Assembly: GCF_026230175.1 (NCBI RefSeq)
Contig: NZ_CP104208.1
Location: forward strand, 2,852,001-2,916,000
Origin: Desulfovibrio mangrovi
GTDB lineage: Bacteria > Desulfobacterota > Desulfovibrionia > Desulfovibrionales > Desulfovibrionaceae
Length of the DNA: 64,000 bases
Direction of reading: 5' to 3'
Shown here: positions 9,159-17,561 of the stretch, piece by piece
How positions within the stretch are numbered: the stretch's first letter is position 1
Layout: each line of letters opens with the position of its first letter
Made by a program: the position numbers and the translations under genes
Notes under the pieces: generated by a model
What the model saw: only the letters and a program-made list of their open reading frames with translations
Told to the model about the DNA's origin: nothing
Database searches by the model: none

Positions 9159-10127
9159 TTAATGCTTGCGGTTCCTCACGTAGTCGATGGTCTGACCAAG
9201 CATGAGGCGTTCTGCGCATTCCGGCAGCGTATCAAGTGCTTCCTGCGCCTTGGCGAGATAGGTGTCGGCCAGTTCACGGGTGCGGACATCCAGTCCCAGT
9301 TCACGGATGGAAGCTGCTATGGACAGAACCTCCTCTTCCGTAAAAGTACCATTTTCGAAGCTGGTTACAAATGATTTCCGCGCATCTCCCTGCAAGGAAT
9401 CACAATACATCAGGAGAGGAGGCGTGAGCTTGCCTTCGCGCAAGTCTCCGGCAACAGGCTTGCCGATGTCCTTGGCGGATGGCGCAAAATCAAGCGCATC
9501 GTCCACGATCTGAAAAGCGATGCCGAGATTCATGCCGAAATCACTGGCAGCCAGCACCTGCTCCGGCGCAGCCTTGGCAATCATGGCGCCCAGCTGGCAG
9601 GAAGCCTGCAGCATGAACGCGGTCTTGCCCTTGATGATATCGATGTAGGTTTCCTGCGGATGCCCGGTGCTGCGCAGATATTCAATCTCCGCAATCTCCC
9701 CGGTAGCCGTGGCCATGATGGCTTCCGCAATACAGGTGGTGAGGCGGGCATCGCCATAACGGGCGACAATGGCGTTCGCCTGCGCCAGCAGCACATCGCC
9801 CGCCAGCACGGTTCTGGTGTTGCCGAACAGGGTGTGAGCAGCAGGATTGCCGCGACGCAGGTCTGCGTCGTCGATTATGTCGTCATGCAGGAGGGTTGCG
9901 GAATGCAGCAGCTCAACGGAACATGCGAGAGGATAAATATCGTCGTTGGCATAGCCGAGCATGCGGCCGAACAACAGAGTGAGCAAAGGACGAAGTCGCT
10001 TGCCTCCAGCCTTGAGCACATGGGCTGCCACGGGCTGCACCAGTGCGTTGAGACGGCTGGTTTCCTCTTCAAGGGTGGCATTGATACGGGGCTGCTCCGC
10101 CGTCAGGTACGCAATAAGTTCTCGCAT
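9159..10127 (-). CDS. Polyprenyl diphosphate synthase (menaquinone side chain)
   Basis: 322 aa trans-prenyltransferase. The first aspartate-rich motif is LLHDDIIDDADLRRG and the second is FQIVDDALDF, with GGKRLRP near the N-terminus for pyrophosphate binding. It is of the IspB/HepT/SdsA type that extends FPP with IPP to make the isoprenoid tail of quinones; chain length cannot be read from sequence alone. Futalosine hydrolase and ubiE on the same strand nearby argue for menaquinone rather than ubiquinone. The ribosome site is weak. Its stop codon precedes the HDOD-GGDEF start by only 14 bases. Confidence 0.92.
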   Translation of the reverse strand: MRELIAYLTAEQPRINATLEEETSRLNALVQPVAAHVLKAGGKRLRPLLTLLFGRMLGYANDDIYPLACSVELLHSATLLHDDIIDDADLRRGNPAAHTLFGNTRTVLAGDVLLAQANAIVARYGDARLTTCIAEAIMATATGEIAEIEYLRSTGHPQETYIDIIKGKTAFMLQASCQLGAMIAKAAPEQVLAASDFGMNLGIAFQIVDDALDFAPSAKDIGKPVAGDLREGKLTPPLLMYCDSLQGDARKSFVTSFENGTFTEEEVLSIAASIRELGLDVRTRELADTYLAKAQEALDTLPECAERLMLGQTIDYVRNRKH

Positions 10128-10242
10128 GAATCACAATATCCGTTTGTTAGAGTCAAAACAACTAGTTCCGGACCCTGCAGGCGCCGCCTTCTTCCGGGTC
10201 ACTCCTGTCCGGCCTCCTCAGACCGGCCATCATCCCTACAGA

Positions 10243-10977
10243 TCAGACGAACAACGATCGCGCAACAGCCCCCAGTGCGACAAAGGCTTCGTCCACCTTC
10301 CAGTCCTCGGCGGCACGCGAGCCGACCACGTTGGAAACCGTGCGCAGCTCCACAAAGGGAATGCCTGCCTGCCGGCAGCCCAGTGCAAGGGCAAAGCCTT
10401 CCATGTTCTCGGTAAGCGCGTTGTAACGCCCCCTGAGCATGGAGGCATATCCTGCCGTTCCGGTAACGCCCGCCACGGTCAGACTGGCGCCGGTGCAGGC
10501 ATCAGGCCGGTTCAGGCCAAGGCGCTTCAGGTCCTCCACGGGAGACAGTTCCACCGTATCCCACACGGCCTGTTCAAGGGCGGCCTCTGGCTCTGTCTCC
10601 GCCGGTGCCCACTGCGGAAAGGCTATGCCGCGGCAGTCTATGCCCTGTGCCGTACGCAGGCCATATTCCGGCCAGATCTCCCTGTCTGCGAGCACGGCAC
10701 TGCCCAAGGGGCAGCGCTGCGTATCAAAGGTGCCCGCAATGCCGAGATTCAACACGCCGCTTACGCCAAAACGCTCACCCATGATGCGCCCCAGAGTCAG
10801 GGCGGCATTGACGGGTCCCACTCCTGTCACGGCTAACAGGCATGCATGTTCGTTAATGGGCGACTCGCACCACTGCCCCTGTGCAGGCAACTGACAGCCG
10901 ATACGGCCACGGCCGTTGAATCCCTTCAAAACGGCCTTCATTTCCTTCTGCGTGGCAGTGGCAACGATAAGTGTCAT
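10243..10977 (-). CDS. mqnB: Futalosine hydrolase
   Basis: 244 aa nucleoside-phosphorylase-fold protein that hydrolyses futalosine to dehypoxanthine futalosine plus hypoxanthine in the alternative menaquinone pathway. Recognised from VTGVGPVNAA, NLGIAGTF, the ENMEGFALA substrate-binding stretch and FVELRTVSNVVGSR near the C-terminus. The start at 10977 overlaps the stop of the 66-aa upstream gene as ATGA, implying translational coupling; an in-frame upstream start would add an unlikely basic head. The related MTA/SAH nucleosidase is the main alternative, but the ENMEGFA context and quinone-gene neighbourhood favour MqnB. Confidence 0.88.
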   Translation of the reverse strand: MTLIVATATQKEMKAVLKGFNGRGRIGCQLPAQGQWCESPINEHACLLAVTGVGPVNAALTLGRIMGERFGVSGVLNLGIAGTFDTQRCPLGSAVLADREIWPEYGLRTAQGIDCRGIAFPQWAPAETEPEAALEQAVWDTVELSPVEDLKRLGLNRPDACTGASLTVAGVTGTAGYASMLRGRYNALTENMEGFALALGCRQAGIPFVELRTVSNVVGSRAAEDWKVDEAFVALGAVARSLFV

Positions 10978-11174
10978 GCGCGCTTTTCCAGAACGTAGTT
11001 GACCAGGTCTTCCGCTCTGCCCGCCTCCACGTCGGCGGGCAGGAGGCACACTTCAACAACAACAGCATCCCGCACTCTGGCAATACGCTCAATGCGCTGC
11101 CGGTCAGACGGCCTCGCCTGCGCTATGATCCTTTCGCCGATTTCAGCAATACGAAGGCGCGAACTCGCCTCCAT
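10974..11174 (-). CDS. Small protein coupled to mqnB, function unknown
   Basis: 66 aa, charged and probably cytosolic, with no signal peptide or membrane segment. Its TGA overlaps the mqnB start codon (ATGA), and it has the base composition of a real gene. The N-half is Arg-rich (RQRIERIARVRD), followed by a hydrophobic strand VVVEVCLLP and an acidic helix. An in-frame TGA lies just upstream of the ATG, so a much longer form is excluded. The ribosome site is weak. No family was recognised. Confidence 0.5.
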   Translation of the reverse strand: MEASSRLRIAEIGERIIAQARPSDRQRIERIARVRDAVVVEVCLLPADVEAGRAEDLVNYVLEKRA

Positions 11175-11228
11175 GAAGCCTATTCAGCAATCGGCCCAGC
11201 AGTTTATGACGGGAAGGGGTTCCACGTA

Positions 11229-12542
11229 TTACAGTCTCCACAGCTCCATGCCCGCAGCGCGAACGGCTTCGGGATCGAACATGCACTTTACATCCAGCAG
11301 CAGGGCGTTCTTGGGCTCGGCAAACCAGCTGCGCAGCTGTGCAGGGGCGATGGCGCGATATTCATCATGCGCCACGGCCAGAATGACTGCATCCAGCCTG
11401 TCAAAATCCTGCAGATGGGAAAGCTCGAGACCGTACTCGTGACGGGCTTCCTCAGAATCGGCCACAGGGTCGTGCACCAGCACTTCCACGCCGTATTCAC
11501 GCAGCTCATGCACCATGTCGATGACCTTGGTGTTGCGCAGGTCCGGCACGTTCTCCTTGAAGGTGAAGCCCAGCACACCCACGCGGGCACCTTGAATGAG
11601 GCGGTTGCAGCGGATGAGTCCCTTCACGCAGCTTTCCGCCACGAACTTGCTCATGGAGTCGTTGATGCGGCGACCGGCGAGAATGACCTGCGGGTGGTAG
11701 CCGAGATCTTCCGCCTTGAAGGTGAGGTAATAGGGGTCAACGCCGATGCAGTGACCGCCCACGAGACCCGGACGGAAGGGCAGGAAGTTCCACTTGGTGC
11801 CTGCAGCCTGCAGAACTTCCATCGTATCGATGCCCATGCGATCGAAGATGATGGACAGTTCGTTCATCAGGGCGATGTTCAGGTCGCGCTGGGTGTTCTC
11901 GATAACCTTGGCTGCCTCGGCCACCTTGATGGAGCTGGCGCGGTGAACGCCCGCCTTGACCACGGTGCCGTAAAGCCCTGCAAGAATGTCGAGGGTCCGG
12001 TCGTCGGAACCGGCAACCACCTTCACGATGGTTTCAAGGGTGTTCACCTTGTCGCCGGGGTTGATACGCTCGGGGGAATAGCCCACGGTAAAGTCCGTAC
12101 CGAACTTCAGGCCGGAAAGACGCTCCAGCACGGGCACGCATTCCTCTTCGGTCAGGCCGGGATACACGGTGGATTCGTACACCACCATACAACCCTTGGA
12201 CATGTTGCGGCCCACGGTCTCGGAGGCCTTGATCACGGGCGTGAGGTCGGGATTGCGGTGGGAATCGATGGGGGTGGGCACAGCCACGATAACGATGCCG
12301 GCCTCGCCTATGCGGGCGGGGTCGGTGGTGAACTCCACGCTGCTTGCCTTGAGGCGGTCGTTCTCCACTTCACCGGTGCGGTCAATGCCGTCGGTCAGTT
12401 CCTGCACGCGATGTTCGGAAATATCGAACCCGATGGTACGGAAATGTTCGGAAAGCGACACGGCAAGGGGCAGCCCCACATACCCAAGGCCGATAACGGC
12501 AACGGCGGTCTTTCCGGAAACAATATCTTCAAAAGTCATCAT
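11229..12542 (-). CDS. Nucleotide-sugar dehydrogenase (UDP-HexNAc 6-dehydrogenase, TviB/WbpA type)
   Basis: 437 aa. It oxidises a UDP-sugar at C6 to the uronic acid using NAD. The N-terminal Rossmann motif is VIGLGYVGLPLA; VPTPID and YESTVYPG follow; the catalytic cysteine is in VGGHCIGVDPYYL near residue 262; and the C-terminal domain has GFTFKENVPDLRNTK. This pattern fits the WecC/TviB/WbpA group acting on UDP-N-acetylhexosamines better than UDP-glucose dehydrogenase. No O-antigen or capsule genes adjoin it, so it may serve a pathway encoded elsewhere. AAGGAG lies about 12 bases before the ATG. Confidence 0.9.
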   Translation of the reverse strand: MMTFEDIVSGKTAVAVIGLGYVGLPLAVSLSEHFRTIGFDISEHRVQELTDGIDRTGEVENDRLKASSVEFTTDPARIGEAGIVIVAVPTPIDSHRNPDLTPVIKASETVGRNMSKGCMVVYESTVYPGLTEEECVPVLERLSGLKFGTDFTVGYSPERINPGDKVNTLETIVKVVAGSDDRTLDILAGLYGTVVKAGVHRASSIKVAEAAKVIENTQRDLNIALMNELSIIFDRMGIDTMEVLQAAGTKWNFLPFRPGLVGGHCIGVDPYYLTFKAEDLGYHPQVILAGRRINDSMSKFVAESCVKGLIRCNRLIQGARVGVLGFTFKENVPDLRNTKVIDMVHELREYGVEVLVHDPVADSEEARHEYGLELSHLQDFDRLDAVILAVAHDEYRAIAPAQLRSWFAEPKNALLLDVKCMFDPEAVRAAGMELWRL

Positions 12543-12611
12543 ACGTTTTCATACTCCTTAAACCCCTCTTGCGGGGTGGACATGCACAGGGTGGTGTGAA
12601 ACAAGACCCGC

Positions 12612-12809
12612 ATGCACATTGATTGGAAATTATTACTCACCGCTCTGGGCCTGGCGCTCGTTCTTGAAGGGCTGCCCTACGTCATTTTCTCGGACAAACT
12701 GCCCGCCATGCTCATGGAGCTGGCGCAGCGGGGTCCTTCCGCCCTTCGTATCATGGGGCTCACGGCCATCTGCGCGGGCGTTCTGCTGGTCTGGCTCGTC
12801 CGAGGCTGA
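12612..12809 (+). CDS. DUF2065 (YjeT-like) small membrane protein
   Basis: 65 aa with two predicted transmembrane helices (residues about 7-25 and 45-63). The sequence LLTALGLALVLEGLPY at the start and RIMGLTAICAGVLL near the end match the DUF2065 family, whose function is not known. It stands alone on the plus strand between leftward genes. No clear ribosome site precedes the ATG. Confidence 0.8.
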   Translation: MHIDWKLLLTALGLALVLEGLPYVIFSDKLPAMLMELAQRGPSALRIMGLTAICAGVLLVWLVRG

Positions 12810-12838
12810 TCGCCCCGGGAGCAACCGGCAGTCCTGCC

Positions 12839-13573
12839 CTACCTCTTTTCCGCCACGTGCAGGTAGACGATGCCGGAAGTCATGGGCTTGTAGAACGCAC
12901 GGTGGAAGCCCGCGTCCATCATCTCCTGCACCAGCTCGTCAGCCGTGGGAAATGCCATGATCGTATCGGCAAGGTACTTGTATGCCCCTGCATCACCGGA
13001 AAAAACCTTACCGATGACGGGCAGCAAGCGGTTGAGATAAAAGTTGTAAAACCCTTTCCATACGGGCGTTCTGCCCGTTCCGAACTCCAGAATGCACAAT
13101 CTGCCGCCGGGAACCAGCACCCTGTGCAGTTCCTTGAAGGCCTCACTGCGCGGCACGATGTTGCGGATGCCGAAAGCGATGGTGGCGCAATCCACACTGG
13201 CGTCCGGCAGAGGCAGCGAGCGGCCGTCGGCCTGCACGGGCAGGATGTAGCCGTTGCGCCCCTTGGTCAGCTTGGATTTACCCGTCGCCAGCATGGGCAG
13301 GCAGTAGTCCAGGGCGGGAACCGTCACACCGGGATGCTGGCGCAGAATCTCCAGTGAAACGTCCATAGTTCCCGCTGCCAGATCAAGCACACGGCCCGTG
13401 GGGCCGGGCAGCAACTGGCGCACAAGCTGCTGCCGCCAGTAATAATCCATGCCGCCGCTGAGCAGATGGTTCAGAAAATCATACCAGCGCGCAATACGCC
13501 CGAACATGCCGGAAACTTCATGGGCATGCTCGTCATGCTGACGCTCGCGACAGCTTTGAGAATGGTCCTGCAT
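12839..13573 (-). CDS. ubiE: Demethylmenaquinone methyltransferase
   Basis: 244 aa SAM-dependent methyltransferase that makes the last step of menaquinone synthesis (also named menG). Recognised from the MFGRIARWYDFLNHLLS start, the SAM-binding LDLAAGTMDVSLEI, the DASVDCATIAFGIRN motif and KELHRVLVPGGRLCILEF. The first 20 residues (His/Glu-rich) are an extension beyond the usual start but lie in frame after the ATG. It begins 11 bases after the 60-aa protein, so they are probably co-transcribed. Confidence 0.93.
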   Translation of the reverse strand: MQDHSQSCRERQHDEHAHEVSGMFGRIARWYDFLNHLLSGGMDYYWRQQLVRQLLPGPTGRVLDLAAGTMDVSLEILRQHPGVTVPALDYCLPMLATGKSKLTKGRNGYILPVQADGRSLPLPDASVDCATIAFGIRNIVPRSEAFKELHRVLVPGGRLCILEFGTGRTPVWKGFYNFYLNRLLPVIGKVFSGDAGAYKYLADTIMAFPTADELVQEMMDAGFHRAFYKPMTSGIVYLHVAEKR

Positions 13574-13584
13574 TCGAAACGCCT

Positions 13585-13767
13585 TTAGTTCCCGTCGTCA
13601 GCCGCCGAGGCATCGGAAGCGGCTTCGCCTCCAAGGGTACCCAGCACCACGTCGTAAACGGCGGGGAAAATTTCCGTGATGTTCTGAGGGGAAACGCGGC
13701 CCGTTTCGATGAACTTGACCACAATCTCCTTGGTGACCTGCAGCGCTTCCTTCTGAAGCTTATCCAT
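13585..13767 (-). CDS. Conserved-looking 60-aa protein upstream of ubiE
   Basis: 60 aa starting MDKLQKEALQVTKEIVVKFIE; a GAGGG ribosome site 7 bases before this ATG decides it over an in-frame start 102 bases upstream. The first 45 residues are a predicted helical domain ending in AVYDVVLGTLGG; the tail is Ala/Ser/Asp-rich and disordered. The start loosely resembles the N-terminal helices of MucR-type regulators (compare the MDEYLKQALEIIKAQ start at 63893), but no zinc-finger is present. The function is unknown; co-transcription with ubiE is likely. Confidence 0.7.
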   Translation of the reverse strand: MDKLQKEALQVTKEIVVKFIETGRVSPQNITEIFPAVYDVVLGTLGGEAASDASAADDGN

Positions 13768-13867
13768 GAAGAAACCCTCATATACCGTGCCGGAGAGTAT
13801 CAGTGTCGCGGCACAAACCGCATCGTCCGGCGCACGATGCGTCAAAGCCTGCGACCCTGTTAATGGC

Positions 13868-13921
13868 AAAAAAACCGCCCGTGGGGGAATGGTTCAGACC
13901 GACACGATCAAAACCGGGCGG
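13868..13921 (-). terminator. Probable terminator of the CLC gene
   Basis: Leftward, CCGCCCG pairs with CGGGCGG across a 33-base loop containing an inner GGTT/AACC pairing, followed by seven Ts. It lies 166 bases after the CLC stop. The long loop makes this less certain. Confidence 0.5.
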
Positions 13922-14086
13922 ATACAAAAGGAAGAAACCGGTCAGACCCCTCCCTTTTATTTTCCGCGCTGTATAGCACTAAGCCAAGCGGGAGTCGAGA
14001 GCGGTTTTTCACACTTATGCCGCCGGAAGAACGGAAGAATTTCCTACAAAAAAGGTAGGCATGGAGAGTGGTTGCTCAATTATGCA

Positions 14087-15847
14087 TTAATTATGCGTCA
14101 ATTGGCGCTGCACCACGGCCTTGTCATAGGCTGCCAGCACGTCCCGTTCGCGTATGGTTCCCTGCAACCTGCCCGCATCGTCCGTCACGGGCAGCTGAGA
14201 AATGCCGCGCGCAGCCATGGTGTGCATGGCATGTTGAATGGAATCCGATGCCTGCACCGTCTGTACGCAGGTGGTGGCGATGTCCTTGGCGATGATCAGA
14301 TGCTCAAGATACTCCTCCATAAGCACATTGCGCAGATCGCGGAAGGAGATGATGCCCGTGAGCACGCCCTGGCCGTCCACCACGTGCAGGTAGGAGGCAT
14401 TATGGCGATGGAAGGAACCCAGCACGTCCATGAGCGGCGCGCCTTCATAAATAGTGGTGTCGTCCGAATGCATGAACTCATGCACCTTCAGGTTGCGCAG
14501 GATGTTCTGCTCCATGCCGGAACGGATATCCACCCCGCGCCGCAGCAGCTTGATGGTGTAGATGGACCCGCTGTTCAGCCCAGACGCCACCAGCGTACTG
14601 ATGATGCAGGTGGTCATGAGCGGCAGAATGCACTGATAGTCACTGGTCAGTTCGAAAATGATGAGAATGGCGGTAATGGGGGCATGGGTGGTGCCCGCCA
14701 CCAGACCGCCCATGGCCACCAGCGCATACGCGCCCGGACTGGCCGTTATGTCCGGAAACAAATAATGAGCAGCACACCCGAAGGCCCCGCCCGTCATGGC
14801 GCCAATGAACAGGGAAGGCGCAAACACGCCCCCGCTGCCGCCGCTGCCGATGGTGATGGTGGTAGCCAGAATCTTGATGCCCACAAGCGCCAGCATGAGC
14901 TGCCAGCCCATGTCATTCATAAGCGAAAGGTTGATGGCCCCGTAGCCCACCCCGAAGACATGCGGAAACCACAGCAGGATGCCGCCGACAAGCAGCCCTC
15001 CCAGCGCAGCCTTGAGCGGTGCAGGAATGCGCACTTCGTCGAACACGTCCTCTCCCTTGTAGAGTACCGTGACAAAGGCGAGCGCGGTAAGGCCGCACAG
15101 AATGCCGAGGAAAGGATAGATGCCGAATTCCCACAGCGTCCGCACCTCGTAGGCTGGCACCTCAAAGGCCGGGAAATCCCCGAAATAGTAGCGGGCTATG
15201 GTGGTGGCCGTAACCGAGGATATGACCACCGGCGAAAACGCGGATATGCCGAAGTCTCCCAGCAGCACTTCCAACGCGAACAGCACGCCCGCAATGGGCG
15301 CGTTAAAGGTGGCGGCTATGCCCGCAGCCGCGCCGCACCCCACAAGCGTACGCTGGTTGGGGCGGGAGACATTCATGATCTGGCCCAGCGTGGAGCCGAT
15401 GCCGGAACCGATCTGCACGATGGGCCCTTCACGCCCCACGGAACCGCCGGAACCGATGGAGATGGCCGAGGCAAATATCTTCACCAGCGCCACGCGCTTT
15501 CGGATACGCCCGTCCCTGAGCGCCACCGCCTCCATCACCTCCGGCACGCCGTGCCCCTTGGCCTCCGGTGCACCGCGCGAGACAAGAAAGCCCACAATCA
15601 AGCCGCCCGCAGCAGGCAGGATCAGCTTCAGATACCACGGCACCGTGTGGGAAAACGACAGGAAGTCCTCGGCGTTCTGATAGAACGTATACTGCACGCC
15701 CTTGATAACAAAACGGAACAGCACGGCTCCGTACCCTGCCAGAACACCCACGCAGATGGCGAGCAACAGCAAGGGCAGATGTTTGTCCAGACGTGAAAGC
15801 CGTTGTTTGAACCAGTTCTCCGGCGTCATGGTGCAGGCTTCAGGCAT
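14087..15847 (-). CDS. CLC-family chloride channel with C-terminal CBS pair
   Basis: 586 aa integral membrane protein. The selectivity motifs are GHGVPEV (residues 99-105; the usual central Ser is His), GSVGREGP (135-142, gating Glu E140), FNAPIAGVLFALEV (181-194) and GSGGSGGVFAP. A Tyr in GSIYTIKLLRRG may be the central pore tyrosine. In E. coli ClC-ec1 the intracellular proton glutamate E203 follows E202; here that position is V194, as in channel-type CLCs. Two CBS domains (about 455-580) should bind nucleotide. GAGGGAG lies 6 bases before the chosen ATG; a second Met is 18 bases downstream. It is not in an obvious operon. Confidence 0.92.
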   Translation of the reverse strand: MPEACTMTPENWFKQRLSRLDKHLPLLLLAICVGVLAGYGAVLFRFVIKGVQYTFYQNAEDFLSFSHTVPWYLKLILPAAGGLIVGFLVSRGAPEAKGHGVPEVMEAVALRDGRIRKRVALVKIFASAISIGSGGSVGREGPIVQIGSGIGSTLGQIMNVSRPNQRTLVGCGAAAGIAATFNAPIAGVLFALEVLLGDFGISAFSPVVISSVTATTIARYYFGDFPAFEVPAYEVRTLWEFGIYPFLGILCGLTALAFVTVLYKGEDVFDEVRIPAPLKAALGGLLVGGILLWFPHVFGVGYGAINLSLMNDMGWQLMLALVGIKILATTITIGSGGSGGVFAPSLFIGAMTGGAFGCAAHYLFPDITASPGAYALVAMGGLVAGTTHAPITAILIIFELTSDYQCILPLMTTCIISTLVASGLNSGSIYTIKLLRRGVDIRSGMEQNILRNLKVHEFMHSDDTTIYEGAPLMDVLGSFHRHNASYLHVVDGQGVLTGIISFRDLRNVLMEEYLEHLIIAKDIATTCVQTVQASDSIQHAMHTMAARGISQLPVTDDAGRLQGTIRERDVLAAYDKAVVQRQLTHN

Positions 15848-16046
15848 GACCGCTCCCTCGGCTTGCAGCCTGCCGGATCAGCCCCACTGCCTGGCAGTCT
15901 GCGTCATGAAAGAAATTCCACACCACCGTAGCCCATTTGACCAGTAATGGGAACCGGATGCGGCATCCTGCCTGCCATGAATCCGGCCGCCGGTTGTGGC
16001 CCGGCCCGAAACACCGTATACCTGCCCCATCATACCGGAGGAACTC

Positions 16047-16661
16047 ATGATCTTCAGCACCCCCGCATGGGACCGCTCTCTCTTCTTTCTCGTGAACGAC
16101 GCATGGCGCAACGACATACTGGACGAGCTCATGCCCGTCGTATCCAACAGCGTCGTGATGTGGGGACTGGCCGCCGCCTGCTTTGCCATTGCCGCCCGCC
16201 GCAGCGGGCAATGGAAGCCGCTGCTGGCCGGACTGCTGCTCATCGCCATCGTGGCGGGCCTGAGCGACCTCGCCTGCCAGCCCATCAAGAAGGAATTCAA
16301 ACGGGTGCGCCCCCTCAACGCCATGGCGTCCGTGCACTACGTGGATGACGGCGAATGGATGCAGCGCCCTGCCGACTTCCAGCCCACCAAGACCAAGGGC
16401 CAATCCTTTGTCTCCGCACACGCTGCCAATTCCATGGCCGCCGCAGGCATGGCCGCGCTGCTCTGGAAACGCGTGCCACTCATGCGCCTGATCCTGCTGC
16501 TGCCCCTGCTCATAGGCTATTCGCGCCTGTATCTGGGCAAGCACTATCCTTCAGACGTCATGGGCGGCTGGCTGGTGGGCTTAGCCGTACTGATGACGGC
16601 GTGGTTCTGCGTTCCCGAGCGGGTGAAACGCTATGTGCGGGCAGAAAACCCCGCCCCCTGA
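16047..16661 (+). CDS. PAP2-family membrane phosphatase
   Basis: 204 aa, five to six predicted transmembrane helices. The three phosphatase motifs are present: KKEFKRVRP, a divergent SFVSAHAANSMA (PSGH-type, with the catalytic His in SAHA), and SRLYLGKHYPSDVMGG. Family members remove phosphate from undecaprenyl diphosphate, phosphatidylglycerol phosphate or related lipids at the outer face of the membrane. The CGGAGGA ribosome site at 16036-16042 sets the start at 16047 rather than at an in-frame upstream codon. It is monocistronic, diverging from the CLC gene. Confidence 0.9.
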   Translation: MIFSTPAWDRSLFFLVNDAWRNDILDELMPVVSNSVVMWGLAAACFAIAARRSGQWKPLLAGLLLIAIVAGLSDLACQPIKKEFKRVRPLNAMASVHYVDDGEWMQRPADFQPTKTKGQSFVSAHAANSMAAAGMAALLWKRVPLMRLILLLPLLIGYSRLYLGKHYPSDVMGGWLVGLAVLMTAWFCVPERVKRYVRAENPAP

Positions 16662-16683
16662 CGTTAGGCGAAACTACGCTACC

Positions 16684-17376
16684 TTACGCCTCCAGCCCCA
16701 TGCGCTCCAGCGCCTGACGGGCCATATCGCCCACCGTGGTGCAGACGATGGCGCGATCTTCAAAGTGTTCCACAGGGGTAGGGTCATCCAGAAGGGTGCG
16801 AATCTTGTCCGCCGCATCCCGCGCATTCAGATTGCCCAGAGCCCACGCGGCCATGCCGCGACCGGGGTGGTGCTCATCCTCAAGCCCCCACCACAGGGCG
16901 CGCACGGCGGGCTGCATGAGCTCGGGCCGAACCTGTGCCAGCCTGCCGAGCCCCCAGTAGACAGCGGCCCTGAGCGGCGGATGATCCAGATAGTTGTCGT
17001 CCTCCGTGGTCTCACGCACGTAGGAATGCAGCATGCGGTTGTAGTCATCCGCAAGCCTGCGGTGATTGCACATGACCTCCGCCATGGTCTCGGGGATACC
17101 CCAGCCCACGTTGCCGGACTCTTCGTTCATGTGCCAGAGCAGACGCCGCATGACCACACGGGCCTGTTCCATGTCTTCATCCGCCATACGGGCAACGACA
17201 AGCCCCAGCGCCGTGGCCGCACGCCACTTCATTTCACCGCCGAAGAGCAGAAAGGACATGAGCGGACCTACCGTCTCGCGTCCGGGTATTTCCAGTAATT
17301 CAGGAAGGCTGTCCTGCCACATATCAGATTGCAGCAGGCAACGCAGTTGAGTCTTGAGAGAACGGAATCGAGCCAT
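16684..17376 (-). CDS. HEAT-repeat protein, DVU0298 type
   Basis: 230 aa, all-helical, made of HEAT-like repeats: ETVGPLMSFLLFGGEMKWRA, PLRAAVYWGLGRLAQ, GRGMAAWALGNLNARDAA and a C-terminal VGDMARQALERMG. It resembles the DVU0298 family described from Desulfovibrio, which has no known function; a protein-protein interaction role is inferred from the fold. An AAGGAGG site precedes the ATG. It converges with the PAP2 gene, 22 bases apart, with no clear terminator between. Confidence 0.82.
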   Translation of the reverse strand: MARFRSLKTQLRCLLQSDMWQDSLPELLEIPGRETVGPLMSFLLFGGEMKWRAATALGLVVARMADEDMEQARVVMRRLLWHMNEESGNVGWGIPETMAEVMCNHRRLADDYNRMLHSYVRETTEDDNYLDHPPLRAAVYWGLGRLAQVRPELMQPAVRALWWGLEDEHHPGRGMAAWALGNLNARDAADKIRTLLDDPTPVEHFEDRAIVCTTVGDMARQALERMGLEA

Positions 17377-17443
17377 AACGCCTCCTTCTTGGAAGATTAA
17401 TAATAATCATTCTCGAAAGATGCGCAACAAGAATCATAAAAAT

Positions 17444-17477
17444 GCGTCCGGCCTTCCCATTCGGGAAAGCCGGACGC
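17444..17477 (-). terminator. Rho-independent terminator after the 157-aa protein gene
   Basis: GCGTCCGGC-CTTCCC pairs with GGGAAA-GCCGGACGC around an ATTC loop; read leftward it is followed by ATTTTTATG. It lies 84 bases past the stop of the hypothetical gene. Confidence 0.82.
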
Positions 17478-17561
17478 GTATTGCTCGTGTCTTGGTCTAT
17501 GCAGGCCGGAAACGTGGAGGGCTGCAGACAATGTGGCAGATCGTCGTGAGCCTGTTGCCGC

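Noticed and set aside
10971-12599. 542-codon rightward frame opposite the nucleotide-sugar dehydrogenase
   Set aside because: Antisense shadow; the opposite strand has clear motifs and ribosome site.
13766-15796. 676-codon rightward frame opposite the CLC gene
   Set aside because: Antisense shadow of a strong CLC family match.
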